Translations under genes and position numbers: made by a program
NCBI GenBank assembly: GCA_911728435.2
Contig: OU452211.1
Location: forward strand, 7,608,428 to 7,672,427
Source: Apoderus coryli
Lineage: Eukaryota > Arthropoda > Insecta > Coleoptera > Attelabidae
DNA: 64,000 nt
Direction: 5' to 3'
Shown here: positions 53,951 through 63,735 of the stretch, piece by piece
Position numbering within the stretch: the stretch's first letter is position 1
Layout of the letters: every line of letters begins with the position of its first letter
The notes under the pieces: generated by a model
Databases searched by the model: none
The model's input: only the letters and a program-made list of their open reading frames with translations
Told to the model about the DNA's origin: nothing

Positions 53951-54696
53951 GTAGTAATAATCATGGCGGGCGTATAAATTATACTAACGAATACTATCTA
54001 AGTTTGTTTATTATTTATGGATAATGTGACAGAGTGATAACAAGAACGTATGATAACATTTGCTACCAAATACCCAGAAAAACATAAACCATCACCAAAA
54101 GTTGTTAAATTAATAATACATATTTTCGAAAGTTTCGAGTCTGTGAAGAATTTGAGTAACTAATAACGTGAACGTATGATACAAAGTTATCTAAGGTCAA
54201 ATCATAAAAAAAATTACCTTATCAAATGTACAAAATTTTGACCTTGAACTTCTAAACACTTTTCACATCTCAAAATTAATTGTTCATGTGTTGCCCGCCG
54301 AATAGATGGTTGACTCAAATTGGCAAATGCATTCCGAACTCTTTGCATATAGTCCTCTCTAGTGGTCAAATGCCTGCTGTACACTTCATTTTTGATCGTC
54401 CCCCAGATATAATAATCGATCGCTTTTTGAAAATCCAGACTCCACTGCAAATTTTCGCAGAGATGTCGTAGGATATGCCGTGAAGTATCTCCGTTTTGTC
54501 TTTACGGACCCGAAATTTTTGAAATTATCTATTATCTGTTTAACAACTTTTGGTGATGGCTTCTGTTTTTCTGGGTACCTGGCAGCAAAGGTATCACACG
54601 TTTGAGACATCACTCTGTCACATTATCCATAAATAATAAACACATTTAGATAGTATGCGAGAGTATAATTTATACGCCCGCCATGATTATTACTAC
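53951..54696 (-). mobile_element. Inverted-duplication Tc1/mariner-type element
   Basis: Flanked by TA on both sides (53949-53950, 54697-54698), with ends GTAGTAATAATCATGGCGGG. The inverted arms are about 210 bp and include not only the terminal repeat but the 5' coding part of the transposase. The right arm (minus) gives MMSQTCDTFAARYPEKQKPS, PKVVKQIIDNFKNFGSVKT. The left arm (plus) gives a decayed version (FATKYPEKHKPSPKVVKL). Between them the C-terminus lies on the minus strand (54450-54214): YYIWGTIKNEVYSRHLTTRE, HEQLILRCEKCLEVQGQNFV. The normal 3' end is replaced by an inverted copy of the 5' end, and the catalytic domain is lost. Confidence 0.8.
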
Positions 54697-54698
54697 TA

Positions 54699-55329
54699 AT
54701 TAATGTCTACAATTTGTCATAATTGTTGATTATTTTTGGCAAGTGTCATATTTATTTGCTATCTAAAGCCATCATGGTCAACTAAAATCAATTAAATTTC
54801 AAATTCATATCACTATTGTAATAGAAAAATGTAAAATTGCCAATATTTTGAAAAGTATCAGTTTTTGGGATAGACATCCTTTCATAAACTTGCCCTTATT
54901 TTTGATGCAAAACAATAAAAAAATATATAAAATGGGGGGTTGCATTGAAAAATTTTGAATTTTGACACTTTTTTCAATTTGATTTTTACCCTTTTTTTCA
55001 AATACCCTGTATTAATATTTAATAAAAAAATATACGTACGCGCCTAAAGTAGGTCTATATCTCCTAGGATATTCTAACAAATTAAATTATTAAAGCTTCC
55101 ATATAATAAAAAATTGTTATTATTCTTTATTCTAAAAACGTCATTTTTGACATAAAATTTCAAATATTTCGAAAACGGCTGGCGATAGGTACAACATAGT
55201 ATGCATGAAATATGTTTAGAATTACAAGGAGAATCCAAAAAAAATATAATTTATATAGGATCGTATTTGAAATCAGGAAGTTGACACCCATTTCCGGTAT
55301 AACCGGAAGTGCTAGATTCTTGAAAATAA
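54699..55329. other. No gene recognised
   Basis: AT-rich. An ATACCCTGTATT motif is present at about 55003. A CCGGTATAACCGG palindrome lies at 55296-55308. Confidence 0.5.
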
Positions 55330-55442
55330 TTTAGCCGAATTGGTCCTGTCGACCTAAGTACTACACCAGATTTTCAGATTGTTCCACAGTGTAGTTTCTC
55401 CATAATCGATGGAATCCCTTCCCGGTGGGACACCCGGTATAC
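55330..55442 (+). repeat. Short dispersed repeat (CCGGTGGGACAC type), copy 2
   Basis: GATTTTCAGATTGTTCCACA is the reverse complement of part of the 11425 copy, whereas CATAATCGATGGAATCCC and CCCGGTGGGACACCCGGTAT keep the same orientation as there. Confidence 0.5.
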
Positions 55443-55885
55443 CTTTGCAAGCAGAAACTTTATTTCCTATAAAAGCAACCAAAACATCTTTCTAACCATA
55501 TGTGATGCAATAAGCTTAACCGCAACATTAATTTGACAACAATTAAGCAACTTCGGGGTGGTCATAGACAATTTACGTCTGTCTCATAAAAATTCTTTAC
55601 AACTTAGTAAAACATTAATACAATGAACCTACAGAGACAATAGTTGTGGTGACTGTAAACACATCTGTTTAGTGGTATGTTACATAATATTACCACGCAC
55701 CAGAGGGGTGAATTTGACACCCCTATTAATGTAAAGTAACATGTGGAGCAACTTGATTTCAGATTTGCTTTTTATTGCTCAATATCAAAGATTCTTCAGC
55801 TCATTTACATGCAAATGCTATAGTATAACAATCAGACAAGTACATTCTAAGACGGTATCAGGTGAAACTAAGGTAGCGTGAACAT
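55443..55885. other. No gene recognised
   Basis: This could hold a 3' LTR of the BEL/Pao fragment that follows on the minus strand, but no LTR pair can be identified. Confidence 0.4.
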
Positions 55886-56200
55886 CTACCAGTCTTCTAA
55901 CCAAGGCTGTTCGCTCTCGAAGAACCTGAAGACGAAGAAATCGATCTTCAAGTGCATTTGTGGCCCTTCGTCTTCACTGTCCAGGTCTTCTTGAGTAACA
56001 ACCAGTTTGTCTGAACCTTTGTATTGCATCGAAGACCGTACTGCGTGGATATATTTTTTAATGAACGACGATATGTTTTGTGTTCGACAACTCGAACCAC
56101 ACCATCTTTTCCTGGAAACGTTTTTGTAATAATTCTTCTCAATGGCCACGGACCTTTTCTTTCGTTAAACAATTTGAACCATCGCATCGTTCGAATGTAC
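55886..56200 (-). pseudogene. BEL/Pao retrotransposon pol, integrase C-terminus
   Basis: The minus-strand frame at 56187-55948 reads MRWFKLFNERKGPWPLRRII and TKTFPGKDGVVRVVEHKTYR, matching the WPLGRI...PGKDG.VRVVE.KT..G..RR tract at the end of BEL/Pao integrases. Normally a Lys-Leu-Cys motif ends the polyprotein; here a frameshift near 56070 moves into the frame at 56149-55886, whose tail (QEDLDSEDEGPQMH) is acidic. Only about 80 codons of pol survive, without LTRs. Confidence 0.65.
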
Positions 56201-56602
56201 CAGTATTTTGAAAAATGCGTGTACCTATCATTTTCCTTTATTGATAACTAATAGATCTAAGATTTCTACCACTCGTTGGGCCAGGAATATTTTACAAATC
56301 ATATCTTCCAAGTTAATCTATTGAAGAACTGTATAAGAGTTTGTCCAAAATAATTCTTTTGAAATGGGATTTTATAGTCCTCATTTAACCTGACTAATAA
56401 ATTATCAACATAAAATATGTGTAACCGTCTGGATGAGGCTCATTAGAGAGTTTTTTTATTTTTCTGGAGTGGCAGTTAGGTGGAGCTCCTCCGCATTATT
56501 GTTGTAACGTTAGACAGTGGCTTAACCACAATTTTGCAAGTGCATGGTTTGGAAGAAAGCAATCCTTACTCCTCTCGATTTTTGCCTTTGGAGGTGGATG
56601 AA
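56201..56602. other. No gene recognised
   Basis: Mixed composition, with no protein-like frame. It ends at the putative target-site duplication of the P-like element. Confidence 0.45.
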
Positions 56603-56845
56603 GCACATCCATAGAATAAATAAACAGAGAATATGATCTTGCTGGTGGGGGCAGAGATTGCGCATATTATTGCGTACTCAAAATCGCCATGTTTTCTTAT
56701 ACTCTCATTGTCGTCGGGATATTTTATTTGTGCTTTGCCATTTCAAGTGATTTGTTTTCCAGTGGCGTAGTATTATGTGTGTTATATAGTTATATTGTGT
56801 GTTTTTGTTTTATAAACTTTTGAGAGTGATATTGTTTATTTTGAA

Positions 56846-57850
56846 ATGCAAAAAAGCAGAGGCGGAATGATTTGTGCTGCGAAGATTTGCAGGAATAAAT
56901 ATTATAACTGCAATTTATCATTCTTTAGTTTCCCGATGGATAGTAAAAGGTAAGATATTTATGTAGTATTTGAATTAGATACATATAGAATTAGATTCAA
57001 ATAATATCACATTAAATCAAATTACCAATTGTTATTTTGAAAACCAAATATTTCTAAACAAACTGTTTAAAAGATTGAGCTTACTTGCCTAAAAAAAATC
57101 ACACAAATTTTTTAAAAAACATGAATAACTTCGCTTAATTTCGCAGCACAGTGGCCCTTATCGTTTATAACTTGGTTCAGTCTATTTGCCCATAAAAGTC
57201 CAATACATCTTAAGCATTCTAAAAAGAAATCTTAAAAATCTTACTAGATGAGTGCAAAAATTCTATTAAATTCTGACAGTGTTTATTAAATTTGAATTAC
57301 ATATTTTAACTATTATAGATATTAGCAGGTAGTAAATTCTCGTCTCAGGTTTTATTGCCCATTTATTGGGGGTGATTTTAGCATGTTTTGTAGGTATATA
57401 ATGGGAAATTCCGAACATGTGTGCTTGCGTTGTTTTTCTGAAGGCCATAAACAGGTAAAATATAATACATTCTCAATTATACTTAAGGAATTGAAAATCG
57501 GTAGAGCTATTGTATAAATTAGAACAATTTTATTTTACTCTATCTAAAATAATAAATTTATATTTGCCCGTAATCAATTACACTTTTTTTTTTTCTTTAG
57601 AGCTGAACAATACATTTCCAAATTAGAAAATATATTTCAAAATAATTTTGAAAATTGTTTAATAAAGTTAAATATTATTAATAATTTTATTAATTTAAAC
57701 CAAAATGTAACGTTTGAACATCCATGTTCTAATTTCCCAAAAAAATATGTTACCAAATTATATTTTAGGCTAAGGTTATTTTATACATTAAAATTAATCA
57801 ATAGAAATTTTAAAAATAAAAATAAAATGATTATATGGAAACATGAATAA
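56846..57850 (+). pseudogene. THAP-domain gene of the P-like element (two exons)
   Basis: Exon 1 (56846-56949) starts MQKSRGGMICAAKICRNKYY and continues NCNLSFFSFPMDSKR. The C-A-A-x2-C spacing and the SFFxFPxD phrase are the first half of a THAP zinc finger, which binds DNA. A consensus donor AG|GTAAG follows. An exon at 57601-57850, behind a strong pyrimidine tract and TTTAG, continues in phase: AEQYISKLENIFQNNFENCL ... HPCSNFPKKYVTKLYFRLRL FYTLKLINRNF-K, then a stop and AATAAAG. An alternative internal exon at 57349-57454 is open but leads to an early stop. The joined product would be about 117 aa and lacks the second half of THAP (Cys, His) and the RNase-H-like domain. Confidence 0.5.
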
Positions 57851-58570
57851 AGGTATTTGTTTGTTTTTATAATTAATAAAGTAATTCTATTATAAAATAA
57901 TTCTATTCTTCCCTGTTCTTTCCCAACTAGCAATTCGACATTCTTAAAGAACTAATATATTTTATAATTATTTTATTGCCGCTTAGTAAAAACTTTTTTG
58001 TTTTTTAAAGGTTCGTTTGGTGATAAAACTGCTGTGTTAAACTTTTCTGTGAGAAAAACTGTTTTAAGAACGTTTTTACAGCAAAATAATAAAATAGTTA
58101 TAAAATATGATATCGTAACAGTTTTATAAACGTTTATAAAATATTTTTTATAGGACGAATTTGTTCCGAATGATAATTGGTTTTAAAAGCATTTTGTAAA
58201 AGTACTAGTCTGGATTAACTTGTTCCTTTAAAAACAATTATAAAATTATTCTGTTAAAGTACGTTTCGTAATAATAAAATAGTTTTTTTATTGTCGTTAT
58301 TAAGAGCGATTTGTTTGCTGCAGCAAATTTGTGCGCAAATTAATAACTACAAAATTGTTTTTTAGTTATTTTATTAAAAACAATAAAAAAATAAATATGT
58401 TGCCAATGCATATTTTATAAAATTAAAATGCTGTCATAAACATTACCTAGAACTAATATATAACATAGTCTTATTTATTTTCAACTGATATTTATTGTTA
58501 CATCATACACATGGTGAGCGGGTAGCCGAAATAGAGAATTGGTGATCAATATCATGCTTCAAGCACAAGT

Positions 58571-58741
58571 GAGCTAGAAAAAAATGCAAAACTAAGAGAA
58601 AACATGCGAACATGGGCAGTATCAAATAATGTTTCGCATTTTTCCCAAAAGAAGCTTTTTGCTATACTCAATAAACACATGCCAAATTTTCTACCTCAAG
58701 ATCCTCGAACTCTCTTAAAGACACTCAACAAACCGTTTTAA
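58571..58741 (+). pseudogene. N-terminal ORF remnant of the nested element
   Basis: Reads ELEKNAKLRENMRTWAVSNN, then VSHFSQKKLFAILNKHMPNF and LPQDPRTLLKTLNKPF before a stop. The LR.WA...NISH..L..LL.IL......LPKD.RTLL.T pattern is, to my knowledge, the N-terminus of an uncharacterised TE-borne protein found in many arthropod genomes. It is 57 codons, with no downstream catalytic region visible. Confidence 0.5.
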
Positions 58742-59297
58742 TAACGGCAGTTATAAGTTATAACATACATAACATAAACAAAGGGCTCAATTTAGGTTAT
58801 GTTTAAATTACTCCCGTAAAAGCTAATAAGAGAGTAACTATAAAAGCATTTTGTTTTATAAGAACCCATTAAAAGCTTTTATAAAACATATGTTAAAGTT
58901 TGTTTTGTAAAACTCTGTTTACTATTTTATTATTATTCCAATATTGAGACGATGCGACACACGGCGGCAACTCACACAAGCATCAAAGTATCAAGCACGA
59001 ATACTTCAAGTAGACAGGACTAGACTTGATTAATTTCTATACATTTTATCTTATATATTTTTTGCAGCACCTTTTAATTAAATTTTGATTTTTTAGAGCA
59101 TTTATCTCCAAGCTTGTTTTAGTTTGTTTTACTATTAATTTATTTTAAATTAACGGCAAACGATTACTAAATACATAAAACTTCAAGAAAAATACTTGTA
59201 ATTAGCTTCATTATTCATTATCAAGCTTAGTGAAATATATTTTTTTTACTCCATAAGTGGTTTATAAAAAATTCTTCACGTTTACATAAAACATAGG

Positions 59298-59386
59298 TAC
59301 CTATAGTACGACACAGTTAATATACGCTTTTAAATGGGCTATCCATATAAAAGTGTATCATTCTTAACTGTGTCGTACTATACCAA
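59298..59386. repeat. Short inverted repeat (hairpin, ~35-bp arms)
   Basis: TATAGTACGACACAGTTAA at about 59302 and its inverse TTAACTGTGTCGTACTATA at about 59366-59384. The inner part also pairs (ACGCTTTTA with TAAAAGTGT). It lies within the nested element. Confidence 0.65.
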
Positions 59387-59481
59387 CTTATATTTTGGCT
59401 AGTATCCATATTATGTTAGATATAAAAGAATCATATCATTCTTATGCTATCAAAGGGGTTTCAGGTAATATTAATTTTATA

Positions 59482-59682
59482 TTACATTTTATTTGCACTT
59501 AAAATATTATGAGATTTATGATTTTTTAACGAATACGCCCCTGTATAAAACAATTCTGCAGTTATTTTGTAATAGCTGTCTAAAGAGCATACTCGTCTGG
59601 GTTGAGATAATTTTGTTTTATAAGCATCGTATAAGGAAGAAGCCATTTTTGGTTTCTTTAAATTGTTAGCCATGTTGACCAA
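59482..59682 (-). other. Unassigned 66-codon frame in nested element
   Basis: MANNLKKPKMASSLYDAYKT then KLSQPRRVCSLDSYYKITAE. Composition is protein-like. It lies on the strand opposite to the 58571 remnant and is not recognised. Confidence 0.25.
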
Positions 59683-60557
59683 ACTTTTAAAATTAATATT
59701 TTTTATAATTTGTAAAATTATTTTAGCTAATAAGGTATACAGAATCAGTCATTACATAATGAAGGATCTCCCAAAAGATTATTTTCAACAATAAGTGACA
59801 ATAAAAAAAAAATTTATATAATTTATAAAATCTAAATTCATTAATTTACATAATTCGCAAGGCGCATTTAAATTTTAGTAATAATATACAATATATTTAA
59901 CAGTAAATTTTGTTTCGCAGCCAAATCTGCTCATGGATGAATTTTATCTGACTTATTTTATTATTCATTATTGGGTAGGTATTATAGCGTTTTATATTAT
60001 TTTTACCTCCATGATTGTTCAGATTTTATTAATGTGTACCAACAACAATGCATAATATTTATAAAATAATTTTGTGTAAAAAGGTATTTTAAAAAACGTT
60101 TATATCCTTTAACAGTTTTATAGTAGTTCTACAAATATGTCGTTTTGTTCTAGTAATAGAGCTATAATAAAACTGTTTTATAACAGTTTTATTTGATTTT
60201 TATTAGATATTTATAAACGTTCTAAAAACTATTGTATAATAGCAACAAGCAACATTTATAAAACCGTTAACGAGTCGATTTGTTTTATAAATCTGCGCCT
60301 TTTTCGTGTTTATAAGGCGCGTAAGAACGTTGTGAAAATGTTTATAAAACAATGGGTGTTTTATAAAATATATTTTATAAACGTTCTTACAGCAATTAAA
60401 AAAGTTAAATTGTTAGTTGGGTTACCTATCCTGTAATTTCAATAAAACGTAAATACGGATCTGTCGTGTATATTAAAAAATGGCTACCACCTGCCTCGCA
60501 CAGGACAATAGACAGTAGTGGGAGTTCATATTCTCTTTATTTATTCTATGGCAAATC

Positions 60558-61513
60558 GTTTATAAAACCCATAGATCAGTAAATTGAGCTGATCAACGAC
60601 GCTGTTGATATTATCAGGAACAATACCTCACAGGCTGAGGAACATCCGATAGTAATAGAAAAATGTTTAGTTAATTCATCCTCATAATATATTCATCTTC
60701 CTATATTTTTATTTTTTTAAATTGGAAATCCAACAAGATATTGTAGGAATGTAGATAATAAATTTCATTCTTGAATAAAAAAAAAAATTATGCAGACTTT
60801 CTTTTTTCCAGCAGCAAATTTAAATTTCGCCGATGTCATTTCGCTCAATATATGGAGAAAGTTTTTTGCGATGGCAATTTTCAGCTAACCGCTAACGATG
60901 TTCAAACTTTTTTTTACCCTCCTTTTTATAAACTGGTCTTTCTTTTAGAAATTAAATTTAGGAACAAAAAGACTGTAAAATAAGTAAAAGAAAAGATTAA
61001 AAAGTTTTTCGCATGACGAGATCAATCTTACTGAGAATAAGGTTGTCACGTTTGCCTCTATAAAATAATTGATATTCAAACTTTCAAAGTTTACGATCGT
61101 TTATTAAGAACTGTTAAAGTGGAGTAACATGAAGTCGTTATACGAGGGAGGAGCGTTGTTAATTCCCCCGATTGTAGTTAGTTGTGGGGGTAGTTTTGAG
61201 TCGTGACATATGTGTCAGAAAGTGCTTATTATTTGGGAAATATTGTTTTTCCTTAGCACTTAATTAAACTTGTTACGTTGTTTATAAATACTTGAAAATA
61301 ACCCAAATCTAGAAATCTCATTTTTTTAGAAACAAATAACAGAAATATATCCTAATTCTGATAACAAATACCTAGGTAACTTCGTTATAAAATCACCGTA
61401 GTATATTTATTTTTTTGCACCAAGACGATGCCCTCTACGATAAAATAGCAAGAGAGATTTTTTATCACAAATTGAACGAGGAATTGCAAAATGATTTTTT
61501 ATTTGAAAAATTC
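60558..61513. other. No gene recognised
   Basis: A short open stretch at about 60575-60687 reads ELINDAVDIIRNNTSQAEEH then PIVIEKCLVNSSS. It looks protein-like but is unassigned. Frames at 60771-60983 and 61415-61618 are low-complexity or overlap the mini-element. Confidence 0.4.
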
Positions 61514-61576
61514 CAGTGGCGTACCATTTTTTTCTTTAAAAATATTGAGATTATTACCCGTATGCGCGCCACTGAT
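61514..61576. mobile_element. 63-bp mini-element with CAGTGGCG ends
   Basis: Starts CAGTGGCGTACCATTTTTTT and ends with the inverse of CAGTGGCGCGC. The same start occurs at 20537, 51563, 56760 and inverted at 35323. The motif resembles hAT-superfamily termini, and a hAT transposase tail lies 1.4 kb away. The small size could also be coincidence. Confidence 0.4.
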
Positions 61577-61868
61577 GAACATAAAATTCTTAATTGCTTG
61601 CCAAAAAATGCGCTATAACTACCTCTTAGAACTTACTAAATTTCATTTGCATATCTCCACCGGTTTCAGAGCAATCAATAAATCTTCAGTTTTTAAGAAA
61701 AACTTTAACTCAGAAAACGAAGCATTTGCGGACATATATGTGTATATAGCAAACTGTCATTATTTTTTCATGCAGAATTACCCCCTGAAGTTTGTCGCCC
61801 TTATTTACTAACACCCTGTATAAACATAGACAAAGGTTATAATTTGTAAAATTCCGAATTTGTATGTT

Positions 61869-62250
61869 GCGGCTGTCAATAGGTTGCACGAGATTACGGA
61901 TTTGGGGGTTACATTTGGTGAAGAATTGAGATACATTCTTCACATTGAGAGAATAGTTGCTTCCGCTTCACAGTGGCTGGGATTTATTGTTGGAAACAGC
62001 AAATGCGTTTAAGTGCATTTATTGAAATTGTTATATTTCACTTTCGATAGATCCAAACTTGAATTTGCATCATTATTCGGTCACCCAATTTATGTGTGTC
62101 ATATTCGTACTGTTGGCGTTTCTTTAAATATTTGGCCTATTGAGAGGACGAGGTTTATCCTGCCAGGGGGTGTGATCATGATGGATTACTCATGCGTTTG
62201 CAAATGTACGCTTTGTCCAGAGAAGAGAGATTCATGCGGATGCATTTCTC
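61869..62250 (+). pseudogene. Non-LTR retrotransposon fragment H (RT C-terminus)
   Basis: The plus strand reads EITDLGVTFGEELRYILHIE and RIVASASQWLGFIVGNSKCV. After a TAA it continues LLKLLYFTFDRSKLEFASLF, GHPIY. The order matches fragment B (IKDLGVTF, SASRSYGYIVRNSRSF, VRSQLEYCSLIW). Decayed sequence of the same protein continues to about 62450 (FLYKLLNSNI). The catalytic core is absent. Confidence 0.7.
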
Positions 62251-62981
62251 TATAAATTACTTAATAGCAATATACGAATAGTTATTCTGTTGCTGCTGGG
62301 CTGTGTGACATTTCTAGTTCCCCGTTCTCTATTAGAGTCCTGTGTGCCTATTTCATGTGTTCGGAGTTTAATCGCGTCTGGGATTGATTGCGCGGATAAT
62401 TGGTAGTTCAGCGCAGAGGCTGGAAAACTCCAATTAGTATAAATTTTGTGATTATTTGATTTTTTAGTTATAAAAATATTACACTTACAATATTATACTT
62501 TCCTAATTATGGATATATAAATCAGCAAGATCAAGCCGAATTTGCTTTTGAAGGCGTAGCAATGTTTCACATCGTCGTTGCCTATTTTACTAAATTGAAC
62601 TGGTCGATAGCTCAGGGGTTCTGTTAACCCATAAGGAGATCAATGAGATTTAGGTTCAATGGATTTTGATAGACAACAGACACCCTTCCATTCCAAAGCC
62701 AGACTAACACGCAATTAACGGAAAATACACTTAGCCGCAAAAATAATGCACAATCAAAAATTATGCCCAATTTCAAAGTTGATTTTCTCGCGAACCGATA
62801 AATCGATTTCGATAATTTTTTTATGAACTGTAGCTTTTTCTTTGGTAATTGCACTGTGATAGAATTTTTTATTCAGACTTCAGTTTTAGGCTTATACAGG
62901 GTGCAAAAATAAGAATAGTAGTATATTTTCGATGATAAAATCAAAAATGATAGCTAGGTACAATAGAAAAATAAAAAATAG
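62251..62981. other. Decayed end of fragment H, then no gene
   Basis: An ATACAGGGTGC motif lies at about 62896. The frame at 62624-62854 (-) is unrecognised. Confidence 0.4.
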
Positions 62982-63215
62982 CTATTGTAGTGGCGATATT
63001 TTCCGAGACTTTGCTGTTGCAAATTCAGTAATTACATCGCTAACATTCATACCATCAAAAATTTCTTGTTCAATTGCTAATATTGCTAGCCCAGACAATC
63101 TTTCTTGAAGCATTGTCGATCTTGAATAATTTTCAATGATTTTTGACTTTGAAAAACATCGCTCGCCAGAAGCTACAGATACAGGCAATGTCAGAAGAAT
63201 CCTTAGTGAAATGCT
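62982..63215 (-). pseudogene. hAT transposase C-terminal dimerisation region
   Basis: The minus strand from about 63213 reads NVSISLRILLTLPVSVASGE and RCFSKSKIIENYSRSTMLQE, then RLSGLAILAIEQEIFDGMNV. This is the highly conserved LPVTVASAERSFSKLKLIKN...RL..LA.LSIE tract of the hAT dimerisation domain, also found in host genes derived from hAT elements. The RNase-H catalytic parts are absent from the window. It is open to its stop at 62982. Confidence 0.8.
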
Positions 63216-63364
63216 TACGTTTAGAAGGGAGGAGATTAAATTTTTTTCAAATATATATATATATTGTAAAATACTTTACCTACGACCACTACTGTAAATA
63301 CGCACATACAAATTTGTATGTAAGTGTAATATTATAAAGTGAAATTAGTTTGATTACATAAAAA
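63216..63364. repeat. AT microsatellite and spacer
   Basis: A short AT dinucleotide run lies at 63250-63264 between the hAT tail and the recombinase ORF. Confidence 0.6.
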
Positions 63365-63711
63365 ATGTCGAGTGACAGTGAAATAGAAAATTTAAGTCCA
63401 CCCAATATTAGCGAAATTGCAGAAGCAGCTAAAAACAACTTGTTACTGGCAAAATCTGAATATCGATACAAATTTACTTACCAAAGATTCATGGGATAGA
63501 GATTAAAAAACGACGTTAAATCATTTTCCGACAATGTAATAATGGCATATTTCCAAGAACTATCAGAAACGATGAAGCCTTCCTCACTTTGGTCATTTTA
63601 CTCAATGTTAAAGGCCACAATTAATATAAATCACAATGTCGGTATTGCAAACTACTCCAAATTACAAGCTCTCCTGAAGAGAAAATCGGATGGCTTTAAG
63701 AGGGGCGTTTG
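63365..63711 (+). pseudogene. Tyrosine-recombinase-type N-terminus (third lineage)
   Basis: From ATG at about 63365: MSSDSEIENLSPPNISEIAE, AAKNNLLLAKSEYRYKFTYQ, RFMG, a TAG stop at about 63497, then RLKNDVKSFSDNVIMAYFQE, LSETMKPSSLWSFYSMLKAT and INININVGIANYSKLQALLKRKSDGF-like sequence to a stop at 63711. The Y..RFM.W......SFSENVLLAYF.EL....KPSTLW..YSMLK.T.N pattern is the core-binding domain of another Crypton-like or phage-integrase-type family of insects. It differs from copies 1 and 2. The catalytic domain is missing. Confidence 0.6.
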
Positions 63712-63735
63712 AATACAATCGTTTGCAGACCTATT

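Larger units (their letters stand above)
57922..60421 (+). mobile_element. Nested 2.5-kb element with CCCAACTAGCAATT ends
   Basis: Ends CCCAACTAGCAATTC (57922) and the inverse of CCCAACTAACAATTT (60421). The subterminal regions at 57990-58380 and 60040-60410 are packed with TTTATAAAACGTT-like words on both strands, a typical place for transposase binding sites. Coding remnants inside are listed separately. No target duplication is clear (TT at most). The superfamily is not assigned. Confidence 0.55.
56610..60550 (+). mobile_element. P-like DNA transposon remnant with nested insertion
   Basis: Inverted ends CATAGAATAAATAAA-AGAGAATATGA at 56610-56636 and 60526-60550 start with CA, as P-element termini do. 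Near-matching 7-bp flanks (GCACATC 56603-56609, GCAAATC 60551-60557) look like a decayed target duplication; P-superfamily elements usually give 8 bp. Inside are a THAP-type exon and a C-terminal exon, after which a 2.5-kb element of another family is inserted. Without that insert the element is about 1.44 kb and lacks the catalytic region. Confidence 0.55.

Noticed and set aside
55443..56200. Complete LTR retrotransposon
   Set aside because: Only a short BEL/Pao integrase tail is visible. No LTR pair or primer-binding site was found.
58571..59682. Assigning the nested element to a named superfamily
   Set aside because: Ends and the short ORF piece are not enough. No catalytic domain or clear target duplication is visible.
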